Below are positions 7,164 through 16,922 of a stretch of DNA of 64,000 nucleotides, one piece after another (the first letter of the stretch is position 1; the number at the start of each line of letters is the position of its first letter). The position numbers and the translations under genes were made by a program. Source of the DNA: Variovorax sp. V93 (GTDB taxonomy: Bacteria > Pseudomonadota > Gammaproteobacteria > Burkholderiales > Burkholderiaceae_C); NCBI RefSeq assembly GCF_041154485.1, contig NZ_AP028669.1:3658001-3722000 (forward strand), given 5' to 3'. The notes under the pieces were generated by a model, which did not search any database, was not told where the DNA came from, and worked only from the letters and a program-made list of their open reading frames with translations.

Positions 7164-10100
7164 GCGGGCCGGCCTGATCATCATCATCGCGCCGGTGCGC
7201 GATGCGATAGAGCAGCGGCAGCACCAGCAGCGTCAGCACGGTCGATGACAGGATGCCGCCGATCACCACCGTGGCCAGCGGGCGCTGCACCTCGGCGCCG
7301 GTGCCCGTGGCGATGGCCATCGGCACGAAGCCCAGCGACGCGACCAGCGCGGTCATCAGCACCGGCCGCAGCCGCGTGAGCGCGCCTTCGCGGATCGCCG
7401 CATCGAGCGGCAGCCCGCCTTCGCGCAGCTTGCGGATGAACGAGATCATCACCAGCCCGTTGAGCACCGCCACGCCCGACAGCGCGATGAAGCCCACCGC
7501 CGCCGAGATCGACAGCGGAATGCCGCGCAGCCACAGCGCGACGATGCCGCCCGTGAGCGCGAACGGAATGCCGGTGAACACCAGCAGCCCGTCCTTCAGG
7601 TTGCCGAACATCGCGAACAGCAGCGTGAACACCAGCAGCAGCGACACCGGCACCACCACCTGCAGCCGCTCGGTGGCCGACGCCAGGTTCTCGTACTGGC
7701 CGCCCCATGCGGTCCAGTAGCCGGGCGGAATGCTCACCTTGCGCATCGCTTCCTCGGCCTCGGCCACGAAGGAGCCGAGGTCGCGGCCGCGCACGTTGGC
7801 GCTCACCACGATGCGCCGCTTGCCGTTCTCGCGGCTCACCTGGTTCGGGCCGGGCGCAAGCTCCAGCGCGGCCACCTCGCCCAGCGGGATGAAGCTGGTG
7901 CGCTGCGTTTCAGCGCCAACGCTCTTGGGCAGCGCCACCGGCAGGCGCTTGATCGCCTCCAGGTCGGTGCGCAGGTTCTCGGGCAGCCGCACGAGGATGC
8001 CGAAGCGCCGGTCGCCATCGAACAGCGTGCCCGCCTCGCGCCCGCCCACTGCGATGGAGACCGCGTCCTGCACGTCGCCCACGTTGAGGCCGTAGCGCGC
8101 GGTCTTGCCGCGGTCGATGTTCACCGTGAGCATCGGCAGGCCGCTGGTCTGCTCGACCTTCACTTCGGCCGCGCCGGGGATCCTGCCCAGGGTTTGCGAC
8201 ACCTCGGCCGCCGTCTTGTCCAGCACCTCCATGTCGTCGCCGAAGATCTTCACGGCCACGTCGCTGCGCACGCCCGAGATCAGCTCGTTGAAGCGCAGCT
8301 GGATCGGCTGCGAGAACTCGTAGTTGTTGCCCGGCAGCTTCTCGACCTCTTGCTGCACGGCAGCCAGCAGTTCGGCGCGCGTGCGCCGCGGCTCGGGCCA
8401 CTCGCTCTCCGGCTTCAGCATGATGTAGCCGTCGGAAATGTTCGGCGGCATCGGGTCCGACGCGATCTCGGCCGTGCCGGTGCGCGCGAACACGCGCTCG
8501 ATCTCCGGGAACTTCGCCTTCAGCGTGCGTTCGATCTGCTTCTGCATCTCGACCGACTGCGTGAGGCTGGTGCCCGGGATGCGCAGCGCCTGGATCGCGA
8601 AGTCGCCCTCGCCGAGGCTCGGCACGAACTCCGTGCCCAGGCGCGTGGCCAGCAGGCCCGAGAGCAGCACCGCCACCACCGCGATGGTGATGACCAACGG
8701 CTTGGCCGCCATCGCGCGCGCCAGCAGCGGTTCGTAGCCGCGCCGGGCCCACTGCATCAGGCGGTTCTCCTTCTCGCTCACCTTGTGGCCGATGAAGAGC
8801 GCCACGGCCGCGGGAATGAAGGTGATCGACAGGATCATCGCGCCCAGCAGCGCGATCACCACGGTGAAGGCCATCGGGTGGAACAGCTTGCCCTCCACAC
8901 CCGCGAGCGCAAAGATCGGCAGGTACACGACCATGATGATCAGCTGGCCGAACAGCAGCGGGCGCCGCGCCTCCTGCGAGGCCGCGAACACCTCGTGGAA
9001 GCGCTCGCTGCGCGAGAGCGCCCGCCCATGCTTCGCCTGCGCGTGGGCGAGACGCCGCACGCAGTTCTCCACGATCACCACCGCGCCGTCGATGATGATG
9101 CCGAAGTCCAGCGCACCCAGGCTCATGAGGTTGGCGCTGACCTTCTGGTTCACCATGCCGGTGAAGGTGAAGAGCATCGACAGCGGAATCACCAGCGCGG
9201 TGATGATCGCCGCGCGGATGTTGCCCAGGAACATGAACAGGATCGCGATGACCAGCACGGCGCCCTCAAACAGGTTCTTCTTCACCGTGGCGATGGCCTT
9301 GTCGACCAGCACCGTGCGGTCGTACACGGTGACGGCCTTCACGCCCGCGGGCAGCGTGCGGTTGATTTCCTGCATTTTTTTATCGACCGCCTGCGAGACG
9401 GTGCGGCTGTTCTCCCCGATCAGCATGAACACCGTGCCCAGCACCACCTCGCGGCCGTTGTCGGTGGCGGCGCCGGTCCGCAGTTCCTGGCCGATGCCGA
9501 CCTCGGCCACGTCCTGCACCCGCAGCGGAATGCCTCCGGCGTTGCCGAGGATCACGTTGCCGATGTCCTCCACCGACTTCACCTGGCCCGGCGCGCGGAT
9601 CAGGTACTGCTCGCCGCGCTTCTCGATGTAGCCCGCGCCCACGTTGGCGTTGTTGCGCTCCAGCGCGGTGACCAGATCGGTCATCGCGAGGCCGTGCGCC
9701 AGCAGCTTGGCAGGGTCGGGCGCGATCTGGAACTCCTTGGCGTGGCCGCCGATGGAATTGATCTCGGTCACGCCTTTCACGTTGCGCAGCTGCGGCTTGA
9801 TGATCCAGTCCTGGATCTCGCGCAGGTCGGTGGGCGTGTAGGGCTTGCCGTCGGCCTTCTTCGCGCCCTCTTCGGCCTCCACGGTCCAGAGATAGATTTC
9901 GCCCAGCCCGGTCGAGATCGGCCCGATCACCGGCGAGATGCCGCTGGGCATGTTCTCCCTCGCCGACTGGATGCGCTCGTTCACGAGCTGCCGCGCAAAG
10001 TAGATGTCGGTGCCGTCCTCGAAGATCACCGTCACCTGCGAGAGACCGTAGCGCGACAGCGACCGGGTCTGCTGCAGCCCCGGCAGGCCGGCCATCACCG

Positions 10101-10311
10101 TCTCTATGGGGTAGGTCACGCGCTGCTCGGCCTCCAGCGGCGAATAGCCGGGCGCGGCGGTGTTGATCTGCACCTGCACGTTGGTGATGTCGGGCACCGC
10201 GTCGATCGGCAACTTCTGGTAGCTGAAGATGCCGAGCGCGGCCATGCCCAGCACGGCCAGCAGGACCAGCCAGCGCTGCTCGATGGAAAACCGGATGACT
10301 CGTTCGAACAT
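7153..10311 (-). CDS. czcA: Heavy-metal efflux RND pump, CzcA type
   Basis: This is the inner-membrane proton-driven pump of a tripartite efflux system, 1052 residues, full length for the HME-RND family. It opens MFERVIRFSIEQRWLVLLA and has KLPIDAVPDITNVQVQINT after the first membrane segment. The transmembrane-4 motif is DFGIIIDGAVVIVEN. This Asp...Asp...Glu pattern is that of CzcA/CnrA-type Zn/Co/Ni/Cd pumps; CusA-type copper/silver pumps differ there. The C-terminus is acidic (HRRDDDDQAG). It is the last gene of czcICBA, nine bases after czcB. Expression is probably controlled by the divergent czcRS pair. The exact metal range cannot be read from sequence. Confidence 0.93.
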   Translation of the reverse strand: MFERVIRFSIEQRWLVLLAVLGMAALGIFSYQKLPIDAVPDITNVQVQINTAAPGYSPLEAEQRVTYPIETVMAGLPGLQQTRSLSRYGLSQVTVIFEDGTDIYFARQLVNERIQSARENMPSGISPVIGPISTGLGEIYLWTVEAEEGAKKADGKPYTPTDLREIQDWIIKPQLRNVKGVTEINSIGGHAKEFQIAPDPAKLLAHGLAMTDLVTALERNNANVGAGYIEKRGEQYLIRAPGQVKSVEDIGNVILGNAGGIPLRVQDVAEVGIGQELRTGAATDNGREVVLGTVFMLIGENSRTVSQAVDKKMQEINRTLPAGVKAVTVYDRTVLVDKAIATVKKNLFEGAVLVIAILFMFLGNIRAAIITALVIPLSMLFTFTGMVNQKVSANLMSLGALDFGIIIDGAVVIVENCVRRLAHAQAKHGRALSRSERFHEVFAASQEARRPLLFGQLIIMVVYLPIFALAGVEGKLFHPMAFTVVIALLGAMILSITFIPAAVALFIGHKVSEKENRLMQWARRGYEPLLARAMAAKPLVITIAVVAVLLSGLLATRLGTEFVPSLGEGDFAIQALRIPGTSLTQSVEMQKQIERTLKAKFPEIERVFARTGTAEIASDPMPPNISDGYIMLKPESEWPEPRRTRAELLAAVQQEVEKLPGNNYEFSQPIQLRFNELISGVRSDVAVKIFGDDMEVLDKTAAEVSQTLGRIPGAAEVKVEQTSGLPMLTVNIDRGKTARYGLNVGDVQDAVSIAVGGREAGTLFDGDRRFGILVRLPENLRTDLEAIKRLPVALPKSVGAETQRTSFIPLGEVAALELAPGPNQVSRENGKRRIVVSANVRGRDLGSFVAEAEEAMRKVSIPPGYWTAWGGQYENLASATERLQVVVPVSLLLVFTLLFAMFGNLKDGLLVFTGIPFALTGGIVALWLRGIPLSISAAVGFIALSGVAVLNGLVMISFIRKLREGGLPLDAAIREGALTRLRPVLMTALVASLGFVPMAIATGTGAEVQRPLATVVIGGILSSTVLTLLVLPLLYRIAHRRDDDDQAGPLSA

Positions 10312-10320
10312 GCGGTGTCC

Positions 10321-11619
10321 TCAGTGGGTGTGCGTGGCAGAGCTCTTGCCCTGCTGCGACTTCACGACGAAGCTGCCGCTCGCGGCATGGGCCGCGCCGG
10401 GCGCGAGGCCGCTCAAGACCTCGATGCGCCGGCCGTCGCTGCGGCCGGTCTGCACCTGTTGCGGCAGGAAGCCGCCCGGCACCTTGAGGAAGACGGTGGG
10501 CTTTTCCTCCACCGTCTGCACCGCGTCAGCCGAAACCGTCACCGGGGCCTCTGCCTCCGACGAAACGAGTTCCACATTCACGAACAGCCCGGGCCGCCAG
10601 ACCCGCTGCGGATTCGTCACCGTGACGCGCGCCGTGGCGGTGCGCGTCTGCGCGCCGATCAGCGAGCCCACGTAGGACACCGTGCCGCTGGCCGCCTGCT
10701 CGAATGCGCTGGAGCGGATGGTCACCGGCTCGCCGATGCGCACCAGGTTGAGGTTGTTCGCGGCCACGCTGATCTCGGCCCACACGGTCGAGAGATCGGA
10801 AATGGTGAAGACGCTGGCGTCTTCCTTCACCGATTCGCCGAGCGAAATGTGCTTTTCGACCACCATGCCGTCGAAGGGCGCACGCAGCTCGTAGCGGCCC
10901 AGGGCCGAAGAAGCGGGCGCAGCGCCCAGCGCCAGCAGCTTCTGGTTCGCATTCGCCACCGCGATCTGCGCCTCCTGCATGGCCTGCTGCGCCTGCAGGT
11001 AGTCCTGCTGGGCCGAGATTTTTTCTTCCCAGAGTTTCTTCTCGCGCTGGTAGGTGGTGCGGGCCAGCTCGAGCCGGCGCTGCGCCGACTGAAGCTCGCT
11101 GCGCTGCTCCGAAAGCGTCGGGCTCGACAGCACAGCCAGCACCTGCCCGCGCTTCACCTCCTGCCCGAGCTTGGCCGGTACGCTCTCGACCACGCCCGCC
11201 ACGCGCGGCACCACGTGGGCCGTGCGGTCTTCGTTGAACTTGATCTCGCCTGGCAGCTGCAGCGACGACCGGATGCGTGCCGGGCCGGCGCTTTCGATGG
11301 CCATGCCGGCGGCCTGGATCTGCGCGTCGGTGAAGGCGATCTTTTTCTCTTCTTCCTTGTGCTCCTCGCCGGCGTGGCCCCTGGCTTCGCCGTGACCGTG
11401 GCCGTGTTCGTCCTTGCCCTCGGCGCCGCCTTCCTCATGGTGCTCGCCATCGGCATGCCCCTCGGCTTCCGAATGCCCGGCGGCTTCGGGCGTGGACGGC
11501 GCGGTGCGCAGGATCATTGCGCCGGCTGCCAGGCCCACGACCAGCACGGCCACGATGGCCGTCCACTGCTTCTTGCCGACGCGCTCGGCGAAGGTCTTGC
11601 GTTCTTCTTCGGTGTTCAT
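10321..11619 (-). CDS. czcB: RND periplasmic adaptor, CzcB type, with His-rich N-terminus
   Basis: This 432-residue membrane-fusion protein links CzcA to the outer-membrane channel CzcC. After a cytoplasmic start and one membrane segment (about residues 19-38) comes a His/Glu-rich stretch at about 48-90 (HHEEGG, DEHGHGHGE, HAGEEHKEEE), likely to capture metal. The lipoyl/coiled-coil hairpin follows (HVVPRVAGVVESVPAKLGQ, then helices around residues 160-220) and then beta-barrel domains. The C-terminus ends SATHTH, a further possible metal ligand. It lies 17 bases after czcC and 9 bases before czcA. Confidence 0.93.
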   Translation of the reverse strand: MNTEEERKTFAERVGKKQWTAIVAVLVVGLAAGAMILRTAPSTPEAAGHSEAEGHADGEHHEEGGAEGKDEHGHGHGEARGHAGEEHKEEEKKIAFTDAQIQAAGMAIESAGPARIRSSLQLPGEIKFNEDRTAHVVPRVAGVVESVPAKLGQEVKRGQVLAVLSSPTLSEQRSELQSAQRRLELARTTYQREKKLWEEKISAQQDYLQAQQAMQEAQIAVANANQKLLALGAAPASSALGRYELRAPFDGMVVEKHISLGESVKEDASVFTISDLSTVWAEISVAANNLNLVRIGEPVTIRSSAFEQAASGTVSYVGSLIGAQTRTATARVTVTNPQRVWRPGLFVNVELVSSEAEAPVTVSADAVQTVEEKPTVFLKVPGGFLPQQVQTGRSDGRRIEVLSGLAPGAAHAASGSFVVKSQQGKSSATHTH

Positions 11620-11636
11620 GATTCGTGCATTCCTTG

Positions 11637-12959
11637 TCAGCGCGCGGCGGGTGCCGCATGCGGGGTTTCTTCTTCGCCGCCGGTGCCCAGCAGCCGGTCG
11701 AGCTCGGCGGCCGCGCGATGCGCGTCGGCCACGGCAAGCAGGTGCTGGTTGCGAACCTGGAACAGCGTTCGCTGCGCATCGAGCGCCTCGAGAAAGCTGA
11801 ACTTGCCGAGCTCGAAGCCTCTGGCGGCGGCCTTGTAGGCGGCTTCAGCGCCGGGCAGCGCATCGCGCTGCAAGGTCTGGGCGGTGGCACGCGCCGAGCG
11901 CAAGCGTTCAGTGGCCTGCGCGACGTCGGCGCCCAACTGCAGTTCGGCCGCGGCGAGCTCGTCGCGCGCCTTCTCTTCGCGGCTCAGTGCCTCGGCCACA
12001 TTGCCGCGGTTGGTGTCGAAGATCGGCAGCGGCACCGACAGGCCCACCACGACCTGGTTGCGGCCGCTGCCACTGCCCATGCCCTCATCGGCCGGCACGC
12101 GCTTCGCACCCAGCGACACGGTGACATCGGGTACGCGCCGGGCCTGTTCCAGGTCTGACAGCGCTTGGCGCCGCTCGACCTCGAGCCGCGCCTGGCGCAG
12201 CACCGGCGCCGCCGAGAGCCGGCTCTCCACATTCCCCGCCGCAGCCGGCAGCCGGTCGAGCGCGCCGTCCGCCTGCGTGAAGCGCGGGTTCGGGTTGCCC
12301 CAGAGCGCGGCCAATTGCTGGCGTGCCGAACGCAGCGCGCCTTCGGCTTGCAGCAGCTCGACCCGGATGCCGGCCTCGGCCACGCGCGCGCGGCTTTCTT
12401 CCAGCGGCGAGACCTTGCCGGCCGCCACGCGGTTGGCGGCGGCGCGGGTGGCCGCCTCTGCAAGTCCCACCGAGTCCTGCGCCAGGCGCAAGCGCTCCTG
12501 CGCAGCCAGCACTTCGAAGAACAGCGTGATCGCCGATGCGCGCAGCTCGGAACGCCGCGCAAGCAGTGCCGATGCGGCCTGGTCGCGCGCACGCTCGGCC
12601 GCCGTCACGCGGGCGGCGCGCTTGCCGCCCAGCTCGATGGGCTGGCTCAGCTGCAGCGTGGTGGTGCGGTTGCCGCGGCGCAGGTCTTCCACCTGCGCCT
12701 CGAGCACCGGGTTGGGCCATGCACCGGCCTGTACCACGGCCGCATCGGTGGCTTCCCGCTCGCGCGAGGCGGACGAAAGCCCGGGGTTCAACTGCTGTGC
12801 GAGCGCCAGCGCGCTGCGCAGGTCGAGCGGGCCGGCGGGCTCCGCCGTTCCCGCGGCCGTGTGCCGGATCGGCGAAAGGTGGGAACCGGCAATGGGTTGT
12901 GAAAATGCCGGGGGCACCGCCAAGGCCATCACGGCCAGCGGCACGAAGAGCGTGCGCAT
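11637..12959 (-). CDS. czcC: RND outer-membrane factor, CzcC type
   Basis: This 440-residue TolC-fold outer-membrane channel of the efflux system has a Sec signal peptide at residues 1-20 (MRTLFVPLAVMALAVPPAFS). Two repeated helical/beta halves follow, typical of outer-membrane efflux proteins (LDLRSALALAQQLNPGLSSA in the first half, ALDAQRTLFQVRNQ in the second). CzcC-type wording includes TTTLQLSQPIELGGKRAARV. It is the second gene of czcICBA; its start lies 95 bases after the czcI stop. Confidence 0.92.
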   Translation of the reverse strand: MRTLFVPLAVMALAVPPAFSQPIAGSHLSPIRHTAAGTAEPAGPLDLRSALALAQQLNPGLSSASREREATDAAVVQAGAWPNPVLEAQVEDLRRGNRTTTLQLSQPIELGGKRAARVTAAERARDQAASALLARRSELRASAITLFFEVLAAQERLRLAQDSVGLAEAATRAAANRVAAGKVSPLEESRARVAEAGIRVELLQAEGALRSARQQLAALWGNPNPRFTQADGALDRLPAAAGNVESRLSAAPVLRQARLEVERRQALSDLEQARRVPDVTVSLGAKRVPADEGMGSGSGRNQVVVGLSVPLPIFDTNRGNVAEALSREEKARDELAAAELQLGADVAQATERLRSARATAQTLQRDALPGAEAAYKAAARGFELGKFSFLEALDAQRTLFQVRNQHLLAVADAHRAAAELDRLLGTGGEEETPHAAPAAR

Positions 12960-13054
12960 CGAATTCTCCTGGGTTGCAAAACAACGGACGGACGAATTCG
13001 GCGAGAGCTCAGCTGATGTCGGGTATCAGGGGGATGGGTCGTTCTCTCGCCGAA

Positions 13055-13429
13055 TCAAAGGGCAAGAGGCCACGCAGGCGGTACGGGCACTTCGGAGATG
13101 TGCGAGATGAAATGTTCGGCGGTCACGGCGCGCAGCGCCTGCGCCGTCGGCAGCAGCGCATGCGCGCGATCGGAAGCCGACGGCAGGTGTTGGGCCTGGC
13201 CCAGGTGGCAGGCGGCGCAATCGCCGGGCACGGTGTTGGGCTGGTTGCCGGGGCTGTTCTGCGCGTCGTCGGTGCGGGAGCTGCCCGCGCTGCGGTCCGG
13301 CTCGTGCTCGTGATGGCCCCAGTGGCGCGGCTGGGCATCGCGCTCGTGCTGGCAATAGGCGGCCGATGCCGCCCAGCTGAACTGGAACGGCAGCAGAAGC
13401 AGCAGGAAGATCGGAAGCCAGCGGCGCAT
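13055..13429 (-). CDS. czcI: CzcI-like periplasmic metal-resistance protein
   Basis: This 124-residue exported protein heads the efflux operon. It has a signal peptide (MRRWLPIFLLLLLPFQFSWA) followed by a His/Cys-rich segment: AAYCQHE, HWGHHEHEPD, GDCAACHLGQ and HALLP. The signal and the YCQHE start match CzcI of Cupriavidus, a small protein of poorly known function thought to modulate CzcCBA expression or metal sensing. An AGTATA block (TATACT on the coding strand) sits about ten bases before the ATG and could be a -10 element without a good -35, as expected for an activator-dependent promoter. Confidence 0.82.
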   Translation of the reverse strand: MRRWLPIFLLLLLPFQFSWAASAAYCQHERDAQPRHWGHHEHEPDRSAGSSRTDDAQNSPGNQPNTVPGDCAACHLGQAQHLPSASDRAHALLPTAQALRAVTAEHFISHISEVPVPPAWPLAL

Positions 13430-13540
13430 GGAGCAAAAAGTATATCGGCGGCACGTGGCATGCCGGTCTGCAATGCCCCCGCGGTTTGCAGGTTGCGCGC
13501 AATGTAAGACGAACGCGCCGGGCTTTGTCCGTCGCCGGGA

Positions 13541-13554
13541 TTACGAATTCGTAA
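13541..13554. promoter_or_regulatory. 14-bp perfect palindrome, candidate CzcR operator
   Basis: TTACGAATTCGTAA is a perfect palindrome in the 161-bp gap between divergent czcI and czcR, 36 bases before the czcR start. Regulators of the CzcR/CopR/CusR group bind TTAC...GTAA-type dyads near promoters. The palindrome is seen directly; the assignment to CzcR is inference. Confidence 0.5.
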
Positions 13555-13590
13555 CCTCCACGGGCCCTGTCCCATCGTTAACATCCGTCG

Positions 13591-14268
13591 ATGCGAATTC
13601 TGGTCATTGAAGACGAGCCCAAGCTGGGCGACTACCTGAAGAAGGGCCTGGAAGAGAACGGCTACGTGGTCGACATCGCGCGCGACGGCATCGAAGGCCG
13701 CTACCTCGCGACCGAGGGCGACTACGCGCTGGTCCTGCTCGACGTGATGCTTCCCGGCATCGACGGCTTCGCGGTGCTGCAGGCGATCCGGCGCACCAGC
13801 AACGTGCCCGTGCTGGTGCTCACCGCGCGCGACAAGGTCGAGGACCGGGTCAACGGCCTGCAGCAAGGCGCCGACGACTACCTCGTCAAGCCCTTTTCCT
13901 TTTCCGAGCTGCTGGCGCGCATCCAGGCCCTGCTGCGCCGCGGCAAGCCGCAGGAGTCCACCGTGCTGCGCCTGGCCGACCTGGAGCTCGACCTGGCCAG
14001 CCGCAAGTGCTTTCGCAACCGCACGCGGCTGGACCTCACGGCCAAGGAGTTCACGCTGCTGGTGGTGCTGCTGCGCCGCCGCGGCCAGATACTTTCGCGC
14101 AGCACGCTGGCCGAGCAGGTGTGGGAGATGAACTTCGACAGCGACACCAACGTGGTCGAGGTGGCCATCCGCCGGCTGCGCAGCAAGATCGATGATCCCT
14201 TCGACGTCAAGCTGCTGCACACGGTGCGCGGCATGGGCTACGTGCTCGAGGATCGTTCCTGGTCGTGA
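13591..14268 (+). CDS. czcR: Heavy-metal response regulator, CzcR type (OmpR family)
   Basis: This 225-residue protein has a receiver domain (residues 1-115; phospho-acceptor Asp51 in [13 protein letters not shown]; Lys in [13 protein letters not shown]) and an OmpR-type winged-helix domain (about 127-222; [31 protein letters not shown]). Receiver wording such as [20 protein letters not shown] is typical of the CzcR/CopR/IrlR metal group. The downstream kinase starts at the GTG that overlaps the stop codon, so the two are translationally coupled. It is divergent from czcICBA and presumably activates it. Confidence 0.92.
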   Translation: MRILVIEDEPKLGDYLKKGLEENGYVVDIARDGIEGRYLATEGDYALVLLDVMLPGIDGFAVLQAIRRTSNVPVLVLTARDKVEDRVNGLQQGADDYLVKPFSFSELLARIQALLRRGKPQESTVLRLADLELDLASRKCFRNRTRLDLTAKEFTLLVVLLRRRGQILSRSTLAEQVWEMNFDSDTNVVEVAIRRLRSKIDDPFDVKLLHTVRGMGYVLEDRSWS

Positions 14269-15596
14269 GCCCGGCACGGCCGCACTCGATCCGCAACCGG
14301 CTCACCTCCTGGTTTGCCGCGCAGGCCTTCTTCTGCCTGAGCGTGGCCTGCCTCGCGGTCTACCTGGTGACGGCATGGAGCTTCGGCGAGAAGCAGGACG
14401 GCGAACTCGACCACAAGGCGCAGCTGGTGCGGCACCTGCTCGAGGAAGGCGAGAAGGACGGTGATCTCTCGTTCCTGCGCCACAAGCTGGAGGATTTCTT
14501 CTCGCTGCAGGACGACGTCAGCCTGTCGATCGCGCGGCAGTCCGACGGCAGTGTTTTCTTTCGCTCGGCACCGCCCCCAGGCGGGCGCTGGATCCAGCGC
14601 GACTTCGTTCATACGTGGGGCCAGGCGGGCGGCGGCACGCCGCTTTCGATCCGCATCGGCATCGACGTGGCAAGGGACGTGGTGCTGCTGCGCCGGCTTG
14701 CATGGACGCTGCTTGCGGCCGCCGTGCTGGGCACGCTGCTGGTGTCGCTGACCGGCGCGCACCTGGTGCGGCGCGGGCTGCGGCCGCTCGAGGCGCTGGC
14801 CGAACGCACCGCCGCATTGACGCCCGACCACATCAACCGGCCCATCGACGCATCGGCGTTCGCGCGGGAACTGCACCCGTGGATCACGCAGTTCAATGCC
14901 CTGCTGCTGCGCGTGCAGAAGGCCTATGTGCAGCTCGAATCGTTCAATGCCGACGTCGCGCACGAGCTGCGCACGCCGCTCGCCAACCTGATCGGCTCCA
15001 CCGAGCTTGCGCTGTCACGCCCACGGCCGAACGACGAACTGCAGGCCGTTCTCGCCTCCAATCTCGAGGAAGTCGGCAGGCTCTCGGGCATCGTGACCGA
15101 CATGCTCTTTCTCTCGCAGGCCGAGCGCGGCGCCCCGCTGCGCGTCAAGGCCGGCACGAGCCTGGCCGCGCAGGCGCGCGACGTGATCGACTTCCACGAC
15201 GCCATGCTCGAGGAGGCCGGGCTCGCGGCCGTTGTCACGGGGGAGGCCGTGGCGGACGTCGACGCGTCCCTGGTGCGGCGAGCGCTTTCCAACCTGCTGG
15301 GCAATGCGATCCGCTTCGCGGCGCCGGCGTCGCGCATCGGCATCGAAATCGGCACGGGCCCGGACGAAGCCACGCTCACCGTCGTGAACCGCGGCGCCCC
15401 GATCGCGGCCGAGACGCTGCCGCGCCTGTTCGAGCGCTTCTACCGCGCCGACCCCGCACGCGACAGGTCGGCGCGCCACCACGGCCTGGGGCTCTCGATC
15501 GTGGAGGCCATTGCGCGCATGCATGGCGGCCGCGTGTTCGCCTCCAGCGCGAACGGCGAGACCCGCATCGGCTTCGCGGTGCCGCTCGCGCGCTGA
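14265..15596 (+). CDS. czcS: Heavy-metal sensor histidine kinase, CzcS type
   Basis: This 443-residue membrane histidine kinase has membrane segments at about residues 15-37 and 143-165, a periplasmic sensor loop of about 105 residues between them, a HAMP linker, a dimerisation helix with the phosphorylated His233 in [17 protein letters not shown], and an ATPase domain ([39 protein letters not shown]). It starts with GTG four bases inside the end of czcR. The sensor loop is not visibly rich in His or Cys (a His pair is absent), so the metal specificity is unclear. Confidence 0.92.
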   Translation: MSPARPHSIRNRLTSWFAAQAFFCLSVACLAVYLVTAWSFGEKQDGELDHKAQLVRHLLEEGEKDGDLSFLRHKLEDFFSLQDDVSLSIARQSDGSVFFRSAPPPGGRWIQRDFVHTWGQAGGGTPLSIRIGIDVARDVVLLRRLAWTLLAAAVLGTLLVSLTGAHLVRRGLRPLEALAERTAALTPDHINRPIDASAFARELHPWITQFNALLLRVQKAYVQLESFNADVAHELRTPLANLIGSTELALSRPRPNDELQAVLASNLEEVGRLSGIVTDMLFLSQAERGAPLRVKAGTSLAAQARDVIDFHDAMLEEAGLAAVVTGEAVADVDASLVRRALSNLLGNAIRFAAPASRIGIEIGTGPDEATLTVVNRGAPIAAETLPRLFERFYRADPARDRSARHHGLGLSIVEAIARMHGGRVFASSANGETRIGFAVPLAR

Positions 15597-15603
15597 CGGC
15601 GCA

Positions 15604-16866
15604 TCACGGCTTGGCGCGCGCCTCGGCCTCTTCGGCCTTGGCGGGAGCCTTGGCTCGCCCCATCACCAGGTTGATCAGCGGCCCCGTCATCGCGGTGGTG
15701 GCGAGCGCCATCACCAGCAGCATGGTGAAGAGCTCGGGGCCGATCAGGCCCACGTCGAGTCCGATCTTCATCACGATGAGTTCCATCAGGCCGCGCGCAT
15801 TCATCAGCGAGCCGGTGGCCAGGCTGTCGCGCCAGCCGTAGCCGGCGATGCGCGCGCCGGCCGCGCCGCCGGCGATCTTGCCGACGGTGGCAACAGCCAC
15901 GATCAGCAGCATCGCACCCAGGCTCGCGCCGGAGAAGGCATTCGCCGTGGTGCCCAGCCCGGCGAGGGCGAAGAACAGCGGCATCAGCACGACGATGGAA
16001 ATCGGCTCGATGCGTTCGCTCAGCGAGCGCAGCAGCCGGTCGTCGCGCGGCAGGCAGGCGCCGAACAAAAAGGCACCGAACACCGCATGCAGATGCAGCC
16101 ATTCGGTCAGCAGCGCGGTGACCAGCAGGCCGATCATGAGCGAGGCCATCACCGTGGTCGAAGGCTCGCCATCGGGCGCCTTCACGCGCAGCAACCAGGC
16201 AAAGGCCGGCTTCAGGCCGAAAAACAGCAGGGCAAGCATGACGGCCACGCCGGCCGTGATCTTGATGAGGCCGGCGTAGCCCTCGCCCGCGCCGACCAGG
16301 GCCACCACGAAGGCCAGCAGGATCCAGGCGAACACGTCGACCACCGCGGCGGCGCTGAGCGAAAGCTGGCCGAAGGAAGTGCGCGTCATGCCGCGGTCCT
16401 TGAGGATGCGCGCCATGACCGGAAAGGCCGTGATGGAGAGCGCCGCCGCCATGAACAGCGCAAAGGGCCAGAAAGCGACGCCGGCCGGCGCGAGCGTGGG
16501 ATACAGCGCCGGCGAGACCGCGAGGCCCAGCGCCAGCGGCACGATCACGCTGAGCACGCCCACGGCGCCCGCCGCCTTGAGCTGCGAGCGCATGTTCCGC
16601 GAGGCGCGCAGTTCCAGGCCGACCACGAACATGAACAGCACCAGCCCCACCGTCGACAGCGATGAAAGGCCCTGCAGCAGGTCCTTGGCGAACAGCTGCG
16701 CGTGCAGCGACGGAAAGAGCGCGCCCATGACCGCCGGCCCGAGCATGAGCCCCGCGGCCATTTCGCCCACGACGCTGGGCTGGCCCACATGGCGAAGCAC
16801 CCAGCCGCAGATGCGCGCAGTGGTGAGGATGACGACGAGCTGCAGCAGCAGCGAGGTGACGGACAT
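15604..16866 (-). CDS. Cation:proton antiporter (CPA2/Kef family)
   Basis: This 420-residue polytopic membrane protein has about 12 hydrophobic segments. Family marks are the opening GWVLRHVGQPSVVGEMAAGLMLGP, LVLFMFVVGLELR, FMAAALSITAFPVMARILKD and a late NARGLMELIVMKIG. It lacks the cytoplasmic TrkA-N/RCK domain of KefB/C, so it is a short-form antiporter, probably exchanging Na+ or K+ for protons. It stands alone between czcS (convergent, 7 bases apart) and the P-type ATPase gene. Its place inside a metal block may be incidental. The C-terminal tail is low-complexity Ala/Lys/Glu. Confidence 0.9.
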   Translation of the reverse strand: MSVTSLLLQLVVILTTARICGWVLRHVGQPSVVGEMAAGLMLGPAVMGALFPSLHAQLFAKDLLQGLSSLSTVGLVLFMFVVGLELRASRNMRSQLKAAGAVGVLSVIVPLALGLAVSPALYPTLAPAGVAFWPFALFMAAALSITAFPVMARILKDRGMTRTSFGQLSLSAAAVVDVFAWILLAFVVALVGAGEGYAGLIKITAGVAVMLALLFFGLKPAFAWLLRVKAPDGEPSTTVMASLMIGLLVTALLTEWLHLHAVFGAFLFGACLPRDDRLLRSLSERIEPISIVVLMPLFFALAGLGTTANAFSGASLGAMLLIVAVATVGKIAGGAAGARIAGYGWRDSLATGSLMNARGLMELIVMKIGLDVGLIGPELFTMLLVMALATTAMTGPLINLVMGRAKAPAKAEEAEARAKP

Positions 16867-16922
16867 GGACGATACGGCGGTGACGGGTATCGCTCGATCT
16901 TAGTTTGCCCCGCGCGTGCCGC

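Noticed and set aside
8194..11838. Very long plus-strand open frame opposite czcA and czcB
   Set aside because: It is rich in His/Arg/Gly with no family motif, while the minus strand encodes clear CzcA and CzcB. It is an antisense artefact of high GC.
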